Assembly: GCA_038206725.1 (NCBI GenBank)
Contig: JBBRAO010000011.1
Location: 1-64,000 of the forward strand
Source of the DNA: JBAXXL01 sp038206725
GTDB taxonomy: Bacteria; Bacteroidota; Ignavibacteria; Kapaibacteriales; UBA2268
Reading direction: 5' to 3'
DNA length: 64,000 bases
The number at the start of each line of letters is the position of its first letter. Positions within the stretch are counted from its first letter, which is position 1. Below the pieces are notes generated by a model, which saw only the letters and a program-made list of their open reading frames with translations, ran no database searches and was not told where the DNA came from. Of the stretch, positions 41,019 through 51,049 are shown one piece after another. The position numbers were made by a program, and so were the translations under genes.

Positions 41019-41061
41019 AAAAAAATACTCATCGGATGGCTGGCAGTCATCGGATGAGTAT
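41019..41061 (-). terminator. Rho-independent terminator of ettA
   Basis: On the - strand the stem ATACTCATC-C-GATG / CATC-C-GATGAGTAT, with one symmetric C-C mismatch, is followed by seven T residues. It lies about 49 bp after the ettA stop. Confidence 0.8.
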
Positions 41062-41109
41062 TAATCAAAAAAAAAGGCGGAAATAAATTATCACCGGACA
41101 TTATTTCTT

Positions 41110-42798
41110 TTAATGTATCAATTTTTTATACTTAATTCTCGTAGGCTGTAAGTCGCCTAATCGTTTTTTCTTGTTTACTTCATAATCCGAGAAACTGCCT
41201 TCAAAGAAATAAGCTGTGCTATCGCCTTCAAAAGCCAATATATGCGTGCATACCCTATCCAAAAACCATCTATCGTGGGAAATGACAACGGCGCAACCAG
41301 CGAAGTTATCCAAGCCATCTTCCAAAGCACGTAATGTGTTAATATCAAGGTCGTTTGTAGGCTCATCTAATAGCAAAACGTTGCCTTCTTCCTTCAGCGT
41401 CATTGCCAAATGCAAGCGGTTTCTTTCACCACCCGATAAGAATTTTACCGCTTTATTTTGCTCAGTGCCACCGAAATTAAATCTACCGAGGAATGCTCTT
41501 GTATTAATTCTCTGCTCGCCCATCATTACGATTTCCTGGCCATCGGAAAAGTTCTCCCAAACGGTCTTTTCAGGGTCAATATTAGAGTGATTTTGGTCAA
41601 CGTAAGCCAACTTAACTGTGGAGCCTATTTCGAAATTTCCGGCGTCGTATTCAACTTCTTTCATTATCATACGGAATAAAGTAGTTTTACCCGCGCCGTT
41701 CGGTCCTATCACACCGACAATGCCATTAGGCGGAAGCGAAAAACTCAGATTTTCGAAAAGCAATTTGTCGTCAAAACCTTTAGCAACATTATCAGCATTA
41801 ATTACTAAATTGCCAAGTCGCGGACCGTTCGGAATAAAGATTTCCAACTTCTCTTCCTTCGTTTTTTGCTCTTGGCTAACAGCCATATCATAACTGTTCA
41901 ACCTTGCTTTTTGCTTTGTTTGACGTCCCTTAGGGCTCATTCTAACCCATTCCAGCTCACGCTCTAAAGTCTTTCGTCTTTTTGAGGCTTGCTTTTCTTC
42001 AAGCGCCATACGTGATGTCTTTTGTTCCAGCCACGATGTGTAATTGCCTTGCCAAGGAATGCCTTCACCCCTATCCAATTCTAAAATCCACCCAGCAACA
42101 TTGTCCAAGAAGTATCTATCGTGGGTTACAGCTATTACAGTTCCCTTATATTGATTTAGATGCTCCTCCAACCATAAGACCGATTCGGCATCCAAATGGT
42201 TTGTTGGCTCATCAAGCAATAATACATCCGGCTGAGTAAGCAATAAGCGGCATAACGCTACACGACGGCGCTCACCACCCGACAATATCTTTATAGAAGT
42301 ATCGCCATCGGGAGTTCGCAAAGCATCCATAGCTATTTCAAGTTTGGTACTAATTTCCCAGGCATTTTCTGTATCCATTCGGTCTTGGATTTTTGCCTGA
42401 CGATTCATTAATTGCTCCATTTTATCGGGATCTTCATAATATTCCGGTAAGCCAAACATATCGTTAATCTCATTATACTCGGCGATTAGAGCCATAGTTG
42501 GTGCAACCCCTTCTCTAATGATATCAATAACGGTTTTGCTTTCGTCCAATTCCGGGTTCTGCTCTAAATACCCAACAGTATAACCCGAGGCAAATGTTAC
42601 ATCCCCCTCGTGGTCCTTATCCATCCCTGCGATAATTTTTAAAAGGGTGGATTTACCGGAACCGTTTAATCCGAGAATACCAATTTTCGCACCGTAAAAA
42701 AAGCTCAAATAAATATTATTGAGCACGGGTTTATTCCCCTGAGGATAGAGTTTTGACACCCCCGTCATCGAGAAAATAATTTTCTTATCGTCAGCCAT
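41110..42798 (-). CDS. ettA: Energy-dependent translational throttle protein EttA (ABC-F ATPase)
   Basis: The 562-residue soluble protein holds two ABC ATPase domains: Walker A GLNGSGKST and GPNGAGKTT, signatures LSGGERRR and LSGGERNR, Walker B VLLLDEPTNHLD and DEPTNDLD. The linker between the domains carries the basic stretch SPKGRQTKQKARLNSYD, and the domain-1 arm region (REGVAPTMALIAEYNEINDMFG ... MEQLMNRQAKIQDRMD) is of the EttA subtype. There are no membrane segments. EttA binds the ribosomal E site and gates the first elongation steps by ADP/ATP ratio. It is single-gene with a terminator after it. Confidence 0.96.
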   Translation of the reverse strand: MADDKKIIFSMTGVSKLYPQGNKPVLNNIYLSFFYGAKIGILGLNGSGKSTLLKIIAGMDKDHEGDVTFASGYTVGYLEQNPELDESKTVIDIIREGVAPTMALIAEYNEINDMFGLPEYYEDPDKMEQLMNRQAKIQDRMDTENAWEISTKLEIAMDALRTPDGDTSIKILSGGERRRVALCRLLLTQPDVLLLDEPTNHLDAESVLWLEEHLNQYKGTVIAVTHDRYFLDNVAGWILELDRGEGIPWQGNYTSWLEQKTSRMALEEKQASKRRKTLERELEWVRMSPKGRQTKQKARLNSYDMAVSQEQKTKEEKLEIFIPNGPRLGNLVINADNVAKGFDDKLLFENLSFSLPPNGIVGVIGPNGAGKTTLFRMIMKEVEYDAGNFEIGSTVKLAYVDQNHSNIDPEKTVWENFSDGQEIVMMGEQRINTRAFLGRFNFGGTEQNKAVKFLSGGERNRLHLAMTLKEEGNVLLLDEPTNDLDINTLRALEDGLDNFAGCAVVISHDRWFLDRVCTHILAFEGDSTAYFFEGSFSDYEVNKKKRLGDLQPTRIKYKKLIH

Positions 42799-42970
42799 AT
42801 TTCTATTTCATTTATTAAATTTATTATAAATAAATCACTTGTATATATTAAGCGATTTTTTGATGTAGTTCATTTTTCGTAATTGAGTATCTATGAGCGT
42901 TTAAAACATAGTTTTATTGTTATTTTTAGTATGTAGTTTTATAACGGTATATTATATGATTCAATAACAA

Positions 42971-43675
42971 TTATTTTTTCTTTTCTAATTCTTCGAATGA
43001 AATATCCATTAACTTGAAATTTTGCCAATCTTTAAAATCAAAATGCCACCATTCTGTCGGGAAAACCGTAAAGCCGTATTGCGCCATTATGTTAATCAAT
43101 ATTTTACGCCTTTGAATGACTTCTTTCGGTAAATCCATATAGTTTGGACTCGATTTATTGGTAAAATCGTCATAGTCCGTTTGCATAACGGCTATTTTAC
43201 CATTATTCATATACATTAGAGTTACATCAACAGCACAACCGCGGTTGTGCCTTGAACCATACTTTGGGTTAGCGCAAAAATTCGAGTCTGGCATAATCTC
43301 GTAAAACTTTATTGTAGCTTGATAAGGGCGGTATGCATCGTAAATTACAAGCCCAAGATTAACTTTGTGTAGCTGTCTTTGAACTTCGTGCAAGGCTTCA
43401 GCCGCATCTCTCCGAAGGAAAGCCTTCGGCTTTGTGTAAACAACCTGTTTAGTAAAATTGTTCGTTGTTGCATACCGTATGTCAAGAACTATATCGGTTA
43501 TGACTTTCTCTAAATCAACCAATTCATTGTTTTTATTCGCTATTAAACAACTGTCGTATTGAGAAATTGTTTGAACTATTTCCAGTCCAAAGGGATTTTT
43601 TTTAGTTGTTTGCTCTCCGGCAAAAGTACTAAATATACTAACGAAGAATAAAACTAATATCAGCAAGCGTTTCAT
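42971..43675 (-). CDS. Periplasmic D-alanyl-D-alanine dipeptidase (M15, VanX/DdpX-like)
   Basis: The 234-residue product has a signal peptide (MKRLLILVLFFVSIFSTFAG). It carries the M15 zinc site: SRHNRGCAVDVTL with His143 and Asp150, and EWWHF with His211 as third ligand and Glu208 as base. YDAYRPYQ with Arg116 is the usual substrate-stabilising motif. The enzyme should cleave D-Ala-D-Ala in the periplasm. No vanH/A-type ligase genes are nearby, so a cell-wall recycling role is more likely than glycopeptide resistance. It lies 11 bp after the large SBBP gene, probably in one transcript. Confidence 0.9.
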   Translation of the reverse strand: MKRLLILVLFFVSIFSTFAGEQTTKKNPFGLEIVQTISQYDSCLIANKNNELVDLEKVITDIVLDIRYATTNNFTKQVVYTKPKAFLRRDAAEALHEVQRQLHKVNLGLVIYDAYRPYQATIKFYEIMPDSNFCANPKYGSRHNRGCAVDVTLMYMNNGKIAVMQTDYDDFTNKSSPNYMDLPKEVIQRRKILINIMAQYGFTVFPTEWWHFDFKDWQNFKLMDISFEELEKKK

Positions 43676-43686
43676 AAAGATTCCAA

Positions 43687-46600
43687 TTATTTATCAGGAA
43701 AATATAAAATAGATTCGTTTTTCATATACACTCTATATGCCTGTGTAGGATTAATATAGAATAGGTTTTTATATCCGAAAGGAATATAAAATTTTGCCAC
43801 ATTGTCTTTAACAATGGTAATATCCGATTTGATGTCTTTGAAAGTAGTGTCAATAGCCATAGTATCGTTTGTACTAACACCCATAATATTCCAACCGCTG
43901 GTTAGTTTTATAGGGTCGTAAACAGAGTTAATTTTATCGCCAAATATTTTGAATTTTTCATCAGCGGTCATAAACACGGCATAACCGGCACGTTCATCAT
44001 AATCACCAATTGTATTAACAGAGGAACTTCCGGTTTTAAGATAAAAACTACCGCTTACATTCTTTGCTATGACTAAGGCAGATACTTTTTTAAATACGGA
44101 ATCCGCCAAACTATACTTTGGATCGACGTAGGAGGACATTAAATTCCAACCTTTATACAACTGGATTTCAAGAGTATCATTTATGATTGGCAAATGTTCA
44201 ATTTTTGTCGTATCGGATTTTTTATATCTTCTCGGACCACTTTTAATATTCACATAACCCATCGTATCACGTTGCTTTTTACCATCCCAAAGCTTCAAAT
44301 AATATTTATCGTAGTCACCAATTCCATCTTTTGCAGTTGTTGACAAATTGTCACCACGAACTTTGATAGAAATATCGTTCTTCATATATATAGTATATCC
44401 GGCGCATATCAGATTTTTGCCATTTTTGTAGAATACCCCGACGGCGTCGCCTTTTTCAAAATCTCTACCATTTATCTTTGGAGTTATTGACTTTGGAATT
44501 AATACGGTCGCAAAATTATCTGTTAATGTTGGCAATTCCCAAGGAGGCGGTGCTGGCACAAAATCATTTCTTGCAATGAATGCTAAGTAATCATATTCGG
44601 AAGGTGTTGAAGCAGATTTTTCGCCAAAATCAATTTTTGAAGCAAAATTGCCGGCTAAAAAATCTTCACCATCTTTGTAAGTTGCAATAGAATTTACTTT
44701 ATCATTACCCTTTCCACCGGCTGTATAAGCATATATATCTTTAAAAATACTATCTTTGCAAAGAACAAAAATATCTTTTTTGCCTTTGGAAGTATAAGAT
44801 TTACCTGCCAAAGAAATTGTATTTTCAAATTGTCCTGCAAGGTAGAATTTATTTTTATCTTTCATAATCGAGAGGATTTTATTTTCCCCTGTAGAGCCAA
44901 ATTTCTCAACTGTTTTGAAAGTAAATGAGGAATTGAGTTTCGCCGCATAACCGCTAATCGCTGCATCGGATAATAAATACATCGAACCAAAATATGCTAA
45001 GTTAGTAAATTGTCCTACAATATAACTGTTTAGTGAGTCATCAACAAAAACTGAATAAGCCTTTTCGTTGAATTCAGAACTTCCACAAGAAAGAGCGGCA
45101 AGCCAAGTACCGTTTGTATCGGCTCTCGCCAAAAATGAGTCATCGGCACCTTTTACAGTAACTAAAATACTCCCGAAATATCCACCATTAAAGAGACTTC
45201 CGACAACGTAAAGTCTATCGTTTTTATCAATTGTCAAATCATAAGCTTCATCATTATCATCACCACCAGCCGGTTTTACCCATTTCCAATTGCCGGCACT
45301 CGTGATTTTCGCGGTAAACACGTCGTCCATACCTCTCGCAGTTACATTAATTGAACCGAAATCGGCATTTTCGAAGAAATTTCCGGCTATGAATATTTCT
45401 CCTTTGGAATTGATATCTATAGCTCTTGCAACGTCATAATTAATACCACCACCGGTTTTTACCCATTGGAAAGTACCTGAATTATTGAGTTTAGCCGCAA
45501 AAACATCCGACCCACCTACTGATGTCAAATCAGTACTGCCGAAACTCGCTTTGTCAACGTAACTACCAGTAATATATATATCACCACCTGAGGACAATGC
45601 CAAATCATAACCTATATCGTCACCTTTGCCACCAGCAGAAATAGCCCACGACCAAGAGCCATCATAAGCAGATTTCGCTATAAAAATATCGGACCCACCT
45701 GTACTTTGCAATGTTGTTGATCCAAATTTCAAATCACCATAATAATATCCAATAATGTATCTATTTCCATCACTATCCGCAACTATTGATTTCACTTCGC
45801 TTTTGCTTATCGCGCTTGGGATAACGTTTATGGATTTCCAAGAGCCCGCGGCATATTGAATAGCTTCAAAAATGTCACTGTTTTCAAGTGTATTTACGCT
45901 TTTCGAACCGAATTTGATTAATCCATTACCAATACCTGTATGATAAAGCAAACCTGTGGAGATTTCAATACTGCCGCCTAATTTATCATCACCTTCACTG
46001 CCACCTGTGGTTACAGTATTAAATGTTCCATCGGTTGCATAAGACGCTATAAATATATCGTCGCCGCCATTGGACGAATAACTCGAACCGTTGAAATCAA
46101 CGTAATTGGAGAAGGTACCTGAAAAATATATATTTGATGAATATGAAAATACATCGTATCCGCTGTCATCTTGGTCACCACCTCCGGATTTTACCCAAGA
46201 ATTGGTGCCGGTAGTATCAATAACAGCCAAAAATGCGTCGGTCAACCCTGCAGATGTTAAAGTATCTGTCACAAAATCGGCATCACCTGAAAACGAACCG
46301 GCGTAATATAATTTTCCGGAATAATAACAAATCGCCTCAGCCATATCCGCACCGGTACCACCCACTCTTTTAGCCCAAATCCAATCACCTGTTTTAGAAA
46401 TTTTAGCGATGTATGCGTCATAGTTGCCTTTACTTACAATAGTATTTGACCCAAAGTCAGCAGTACCATTGAAATAGCCGCATATATAAATAAATTTTGA
46501 ATCCACATCGAGCGAAGTACCTTGTTCTTTAAGTGTCCCCCCGGCTCTTTTAACCCATTGCCAAGCACCGGAAGAATTTATTTTTGCTACAAATATATCA

Positions 46601-47196
46601 AAAGCACCTTTCGACGTAACTGTGTATGAACCAAAAGTTCCTGTTACGCTAAATCTGCCTGTAACATAAGAGTTGCCATCGGAATCTGTTTTTATGGAAT
46701 AAGCTTCGTCACTATTGGTGCCACCGGCTTTTTTTGCCCACTGCCACACACCTGATGACGAGATTTTTGCAACGAATAAATCCTTATTCGCCGCATTAAT
46801 AGTTGTGGAGCCAAATGTGAGGTCGTCATTGAAAAAACCGCATATATAGGCGTTTCCCGAAGCATCGAGTGAAATAGAATTCGAATAGTCCGATGATTTT
46901 CCGGTAGCCGCTTTTACCCATAACCAATTTCTATCCTTATCGGCTTTTGCTACAAAAACATCATAACCGTCTATAGCGTTAATTGTGTCTGATCCAAAAA
47001 CTAATCGTCCGTCGAAATGACCGGTTACGTAGTAATTGCCGCTGTTATCTTTGACAATATCAGAAATTATCTCATTACCGGAGAAGCCTTTTGATGGATT
47101 AGTGATTTCGGGTACAGTAACATTGGTCCAAATCTGACAAAAAAGTGGATATGATGATAGTAAGTAGGTAAGTATTATTAATTTATATAGTTTCAT
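43687..47196 (-). CDS. Large secreted SBBP beta-propeller repeat protein
   Basis: The 1169-residue protein has a signal peptide (MKLYKLIILTYLLSSYPLFC). It consists mainly of roughly fourteen to sixteen copies of a unit of about 50-60 residues of the form GxFxGxxxFGxxTxxxxGxxDxFVAKI...G.W.W, typical of SBBP (seven-bladed beta-propeller) repeats; the run would make about two propellers. The final 280 residues (from about 890) are different and contain two copies of a YKGWNLMSS / TSGWNIMGVS segment, probably two small beta domains. No standard T9SS C-terminal domain is visible. Repeats likely bind proteins or glycans at the surface. The VanX-like peptidase gene follows. Confidence 0.85.
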   Translation of the reverse strand: MKLYKLIILTYLLSSYPLFCQIWTNVTVPEITNPSKGFSGNEIISDIVKDNSGNYYVTGHFDGRLVFGSDTINAIDGYDVFVAKADKDRNWLWVKAATGKSSDYSNSISLDASGNAYICGFFNDDLTFGSTTINAANKDLFVAKISSSGVWQWAKKAGGTNSDEAYSIKTDSDGNSYVTGRFSVTGTFGSYTVTSKGAFDIFVAKINSSGAWQWVKRAGGTLKEQGTSLDVDSKFIYICGYFNGTADFGSNTIVSKGNYDAYIAKISKTGDWIWAKRVGGTGADMAEAICYYSGKLYYAGSFSGDADFVTDTLTSAGLTDAFLAVIDTTGTNSWVKSGGGDQDDSGYDVFSYSSNIYFSGTFSNYVDFNGSSYSSNGGDDIFIASYATDGTFNTVTTGGSEGDDKLGGSIEISTGLLYHTGIGNGLIKFGSKSVNTLENSDIFEAIQYAAGSWKSINVIPSAISKSEVKSIVADSDGNRYIIGYYYGDLKFGSTTLQSTGGSDIFIAKSAYDGSWSWAISAGGKGDDIGYDLALSSGGDIYITGSYVDKASFGSTDLTSVGGSDVFAAKLNNSGTFQWVKTGGGINYDVARAIDINSKGEIFIAGNFFENADFGSINVTARGMDDVFTAKITSAGNWKWVKPAGGDDNDEAYDLTIDKNDRLYVVGSLFNGGYFGSILVTVKGADDSFLARADTNGTWLAALSCGSSEFNEKAYSVFVDDSLNSYIVGQFTNLAYFGSMYLLSDAAISGYAAKLNSSFTFKTVEKFGSTGENKILSIMKDKNKFYLAGQFENTISLAGKSYTSKGKKDIFVLCKDSIFKDIYAYTAGGKGNDKVNSIATYKDGEDFLAGNFASKIDFGEKSASTPSEYDYLAFIARNDFVPAPPPWELPTLTDNFATVLIPKSITPKINGRDFEKGDAVGVFYKNGKNLICAGYTIYMKNDISIKVRGDNLSTTAKDGIGDYDKYYLKLWDGKKQRDTMGYVNIKSGPRRYKKSDTTKIEHLPIINDTLEIQLYKGWNLMSSYVDPKYSLADSVFKKVSALVIAKNVSGSFYLKTGSSSVNTIGDYDERAGYAVFMTADEKFKIFGDKINSVYDPIKLTSGWNIMGVSTNDTMAIDTTFKDIKSDITIVKDNVAKFYIPFGYKNLFYINPTQAYRVYMKNESILYFPDK

Positions 47197-47345
47197 TATT
47201 AGCTTAATTTATTTATTTTTAATATGCAAAATTACCATTTAATTTTTATATATCAATGTTGACAACTTTTGGGCCAATATATTGCAGATTATAATTATTT
47301 TTGTAAATTGTAATTTAGTTTTGAAAAACTTTTAAAAATATAAAT

Positions 47346-50300
47346 ATGTCTTTTGTACACCTTCATAATCACACGCACTATTCCTTGTTAGACTCATCAC
47401 TTAAGCCTGATCAACTAATTGCCGCCGCAAAAGCCGACAAGCAAACGGCAGTTGCACTAACCGATCACGGCGTTATGTTCGGTGCGATTGAGTTTTATAA
47501 ATTATGCAAAAAAGCCGGCATAAAACCAATAATTGGAATAGAAGCCTATATGTCAACCACCGACCGCTTTTCTAAAGCGGAAAAAGTTGATGGCAAAGCG
47601 GGCAAAAATTATTATCATATTATTCTATTAGCCAAGGATATAGTAGGTTACAAAAACCTATGTAAACTTGCATCCATCGGATTTTCGGAAGGCTTTTACA
47701 GAAAACCCCGAATAGACAAGGAAGTTCTTGAGAAATATAAAGAAGGCTTGATTTGCACAACCGCTTGTATGGGTGGTATAGTCAATTCAGAAATTATTGC
47801 CCGCAATTTGGTTAAAGCCAAAAGTGAAGCAGAATACTATAAATCTGTGTTCGGCGATGATTTTTATATGGAAATCCAAAGACATAAATATGATTCCGAT
47901 GAACAACTTATTCACGATGCGGCTAAAATCGCCAGAGAATTGGACATCAAACTTATTTGTACCAATGATACCCACTACTTAAAAAAAGAACACGCCGAAG
48001 CTCATAACATTCTTTTAAATATCGGTAATCAAAGCAAAAACAATGATATAAATGTTCTTCGTTATGGAACTCGCGAGTTTTATTTCAAAACCGCCGATGA
48101 GATGAAGGAATTGTTTTCCGATTACCCGCAAGCAGTCGAAAACACTTTGGAGATAGCTGAAAAATGTAATTTGGAGATTGATCTTGAAACCATCTTTATG
48201 CCTGTTTTCCCTATTCCTGAGACCTCGACAGCTAAAACTCTTGATGAATATTTGAAAGAATTGACCTACGAACGTTTAGCCAAGAAGTTTTCTGATAATA
48301 TTATACCTAATGATTATTTAGAACGCACTGAATTTGAGCTTAAAGTAATAATTGATATGGGTTTCCCGGGTTATTTTTTAATCGTACAAGATCTTATACA
48401 AAGTGCTAAAGAACGTGGAGTACCAGTTGGTCCGGGTCGTGGTTCAGCCGCAGGCAGTTTAGTTGCCTTTGGGTTAGGAATAACAAATATTGACCCTATA
48501 AAATATGATCTACTTTTTGAAAGGTTTTTAAATCCCGATCGTATATCTATGCCCGATATAGATATTGACTTCTGCGACGAAAACCGTTCAAAGGTGCTTC
48601 AATATATAACTGAAAAATATGGTAAAGACTCAGTTGCTCAAATAGTAACATTTTCAAGTTTAACAAGTAAAGCTGTTATTGCTGATGTTGGACGTGTGAT
48701 GGATATTCCGCTGGAACAGGTTCGATCCATAACTTCTGCTATACCATCGTTCCAAGGCAAAGTAATGAAACTGTCGGAGGCATTGGAATTACCGGATTTA
48801 GCTTGGCTGAAAAACACCAAAGATGAGCACTTACGCAAATTTTTAGCAAATTGTATAGTGTTGGAAGGTAATTACCGCGGACGAGGAACTCACGCCGCAG
48901 GTGTAATAATAGCACCATCGGATGTTGTAAATTACATTCCAACGTGTACACCTTTAAAAGACAAACAAGGTGATGAAGGCGGTGTAGATTTAGTTACCCA
49001 ATATCCAAACTCGGGTGGTGAAATAGAAGAATGCGGTTTATTAAAAATGGATATCTTAGGTTTACAAACCCTATCCATCATAGAAAAAACCCTCAGAATG
49101 ATTGAATTCAATCATAAAATAAAAATTGATTTAGATAAAATTCCGCTCGATGACCAAAAGACTTACGAAATGATTGGACGTGGCGATACAAATGCTGTAT
49201 TCCAATTTGAATCTCCCGGAATGCAGGAATATTTGAAACAGTTAAAACCACAAAGCATTGAAGATCTTACAGCTATGAATGCGCTTTATAGACCGGGACC
49301 TATAAGCAATATCCCTGATTTTATTGACCGGCAGACAGGCAAAAAAAATATTGAATATCTGCATCCGTTGATGGAAAGCGTTCTAAAAAAAACCAATGGA
49401 ATCATTGTTTACCAAGAGCAAGTTATGAAGCTTGTACAAATAATTGGTGATTTTTCACTCGGTGAAGCAGATATTCTAAGACGTTATATGTCGAAGAAAA
49501 AACGAGCTGAAATGGATAAGATGAAGCCCCAATTTATGAGTGGAGCGCGCGAAAAAGGAATCTCTAATGAAATTGCGGAACAAATATTCGAATTAATATT
49601 CAAATTTGCCGATTACGGTTTTAACAAATCCCATTCAGTTGCATATTCTTATGTTGCGTACCAAACGGCTTGGCTAAAAACTCATTATACCGCCGAGTTT
49701 ATGGCGGCAAATATGACAGCCGAAATGATGAAGCCCGATAAATTAACACTTCATCTTGAAGACGCCAAACGAATGGCTATCAAAATACTACCTCCTGATA
49801 TTAACCGTTCGTTTGCAACTTTTCACGCGGTTGACAACAAAAACATATACTACGGGTTAGCTGGTATTAGAAATGTGGGAATCAATGTTGTTGAATCAAT
49901 CCATGAAGCCCGCAAAGATGGACCTTTTAAAACATTTTTTGACTTCTATACTCGTGTCGATAAAAAAGCTATTAACAAACGTGCAATAGAGGGATTAATC
50001 TATGCTGGAGCGTTTGATGCGGTTACCGATGGTAAACGCGCTTCCTTACTCGCTTCAATGGATTTGGCTAACGACTATATGAAAGCCGTTGAATATCATT
50101 TAGCAAATAACACTATTAATCTTTTTGGTGATATTGATGAAACATCCACTGTTAAAGAACCTGAATTATTAGTTGTACCGGAATGGACACAATTAGAAAA
50201 ACTTCTGCGTGAGCGCGAATATCTAAACCTCTATATTTCAGGTCATCCCTATCAAATTTTTGAGCAAAAAATCAAAATGCTGTCAAACATTATGATCAGA

Positions 50301-50837
50301 GATGCTGAGCAAATGGTTCATCAATCCAGAATTAAAATCGGAAGTTTTTTAAGTGACGTGACTATGAAACGTACCAAAGACGGCAACCTATTTGCAGTTC
50401 TTAGGCTTGAAGATATTTTAGGAAGTATCGAAGCCTTAATAGTTCAGAAAAAATTGACAGTTAATAATCATCAAGCAAAGCTCATCACTAATACTCCAAT
50501 ATTTATCATTGGCTCCGTACAACATAGGAATGATTCAACAACAATAATGGTTGATGAACTATATTCACTCGATGAAGCAATCGAAAAATATAGTGTTGGT
50601 TTCAAAATTTTCATCAACACCGATTCGACAACCTGTGAAAAAATTGAACAACTTAAAATTATGGCATCGAATAATTCAGAAAATAATAACGATATTATAT
50701 TTTCGTTGTATAGTTTAAATTCAGATTTCAGACGCGAGTATAAAGCAAATTTCCAGATAGAAGCGAACAAAGATAACTATACAAAACTGCAAAATATATT
50801 CAGTCCGGAAAATGTTAAATTTATTATAAAAACATAG
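47346..50837 (+). CDS. dnaE: DNA polymerase III subunit alpha
   Basis: The 1163-residue protein begins with a PHP domain (FVHLHNHTHYSLLDSSLKPDQL). The polymerase core follows with GVPVGPGRGSAAGSLVAFGLGI and the catalytic acidic motif MPDIDIDFCDENR. Finger and tau-binding regions follow, then an OB-fold (about 985-1080: RIKIGSFLSDVTMKRTKDGNLFAVLRLED). It is the replicative polymerase of the DnaE1 type. Length and domain order are normal. It begins a rightward group with two small hypotheticals; the next gene starts 8 bp after its stop. Confidence 0.98.
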   Translation: MSFVHLHNHTHYSLLDSSLKPDQLIAAAKADKQTAVALTDHGVMFGAIEFYKLCKKAGIKPIIGIEAYMSTTDRFSKAEKVDGKAGKNYYHIILLAKDIVGYKNLCKLASIGFSEGFYRKPRIDKEVLEKYKEGLICTTACMGGIVNSEIIARNLVKAKSEAEYYKSVFGDDFYMEIQRHKYDSDEQLIHDAAKIARELDIKLICTNDTHYLKKEHAEAHNILLNIGNQSKNNDINVLRYGTREFYFKTADEMKELFSDYPQAVENTLEIAEKCNLEIDLETIFMPVFPIPETSTAKTLDEYLKELTYERLAKKFSDNIIPNDYLERTEFELKVIIDMGFPGYFLIVQDLIQSAKERGVPVGPGRGSAAGSLVAFGLGITNIDPIKYDLLFERFLNPDRISMPDIDIDFCDENRSKVLQYITEKYGKDSVAQIVTFSSLTSKAVIADVGRVMDIPLEQVRSITSAIPSFQGKVMKLSEALELPDLAWLKNTKDEHLRKFLANCIVLEGNYRGRGTHAAGVIIAPSDVVNYIPTCTPLKDKQGDEGGVDLVTQYPNSGGEIEECGLLKMDILGLQTLSIIEKTLRMIEFNHKIKIDLDKIPLDDQKTYEMIGRGDTNAVFQFESPGMQEYLKQLKPQSIEDLTAMNALYRPGPISNIPDFIDRQTGKKNIEYLHPLMESVLKKTNGIIVYQEQVMKLVQIIGDFSLGEADILRRYMSKKKRAEMDKMKPQFMSGAREKGISNEIAEQIFELIFKFADYGFNKSHSVAYSYVAYQTAWLKTHYTAEFMAANMTAEMMKPDKLTLHLEDAKRMAIKILPPDINRSFATFHAVDNKNIYYGLAGIRNVGINVVESIHEARKDGPFKTFFDFYTRVDKKAINKRAIEGLIYAGAFDAVTDGKRASLLASMDLANDYMKAVEYHLANNTINLFGDIDETSTVKEPELLVVPEWTQLEKLLREREYLNLYISGHPYQIFEQKIKMLSNIMIRDAEQMVHQSRIKIGSFLSDVTMKRTKDGNLFAVLRLEDILGSIEALIVQKKLTVNNHQAKLITNTPIFIIGSVQHRNDSTTIMVDELYSLDEAIEKYSVGFKIFINTDSTTCEKIEQLKIMASNNSENNNDIIFSLYSLNSDFRREYKANFQIEANKDNYTKLQNIFSPENVKFIIKT

Positions 50838-50845
50838 AGAAATTA

Positions 50846-51049
50846 ATGGCAACTCAAAAAACCAAAACAGTATTGTCTTGGATAATTGCAATCTTAGTAG
50901 CAATTATAGCTATAAGGGTATTTTTTTATATCGTAGGCGCAGCCTTTTTCCTCGTTTTCACTATGATTAAGTTTCTAGTGGTCCTCTTTTTATTAGCAAT
51001 GGTAGCAATTCCTTTATATGTGGTAATTCGAAGGATGATTATAAAATAA
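50846..51049 (+). CDS. Small membrane protein of unknown function
   Basis: The 67-residue product has two membrane helices (about 9-33 and 38-60) and basic ends (MATQKTKT and VVIRRMIIK), so both termini probably face the cytoplasm. It begins 8 bp after the dnaE stop, and its own stop overlaps the next start by one base (TAATG). I do not recognise a family. Confidence 0.6.
   Translation: MATQKTKTVLSWIIAILVAIIAIRVFFYIVGAAFFLVFTMIKFLVVLFLLAMVAIPLYVVIRRMIIK

Noticed and set aside
42971..43675. Vancomycin resistance gene
   Set aside because: The protein is VanX-like, but no vanH, vanA-type ligase or vanRS genes are near, and many Gram-negative bacteria use such dipeptidases in cell-wall recycling.
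43687..47196. DNA tandem repeat or mobile array
   Set aside because: The repetition is at protein level in one open frame with diverged copies, as expected for SBBP propeller repeats.
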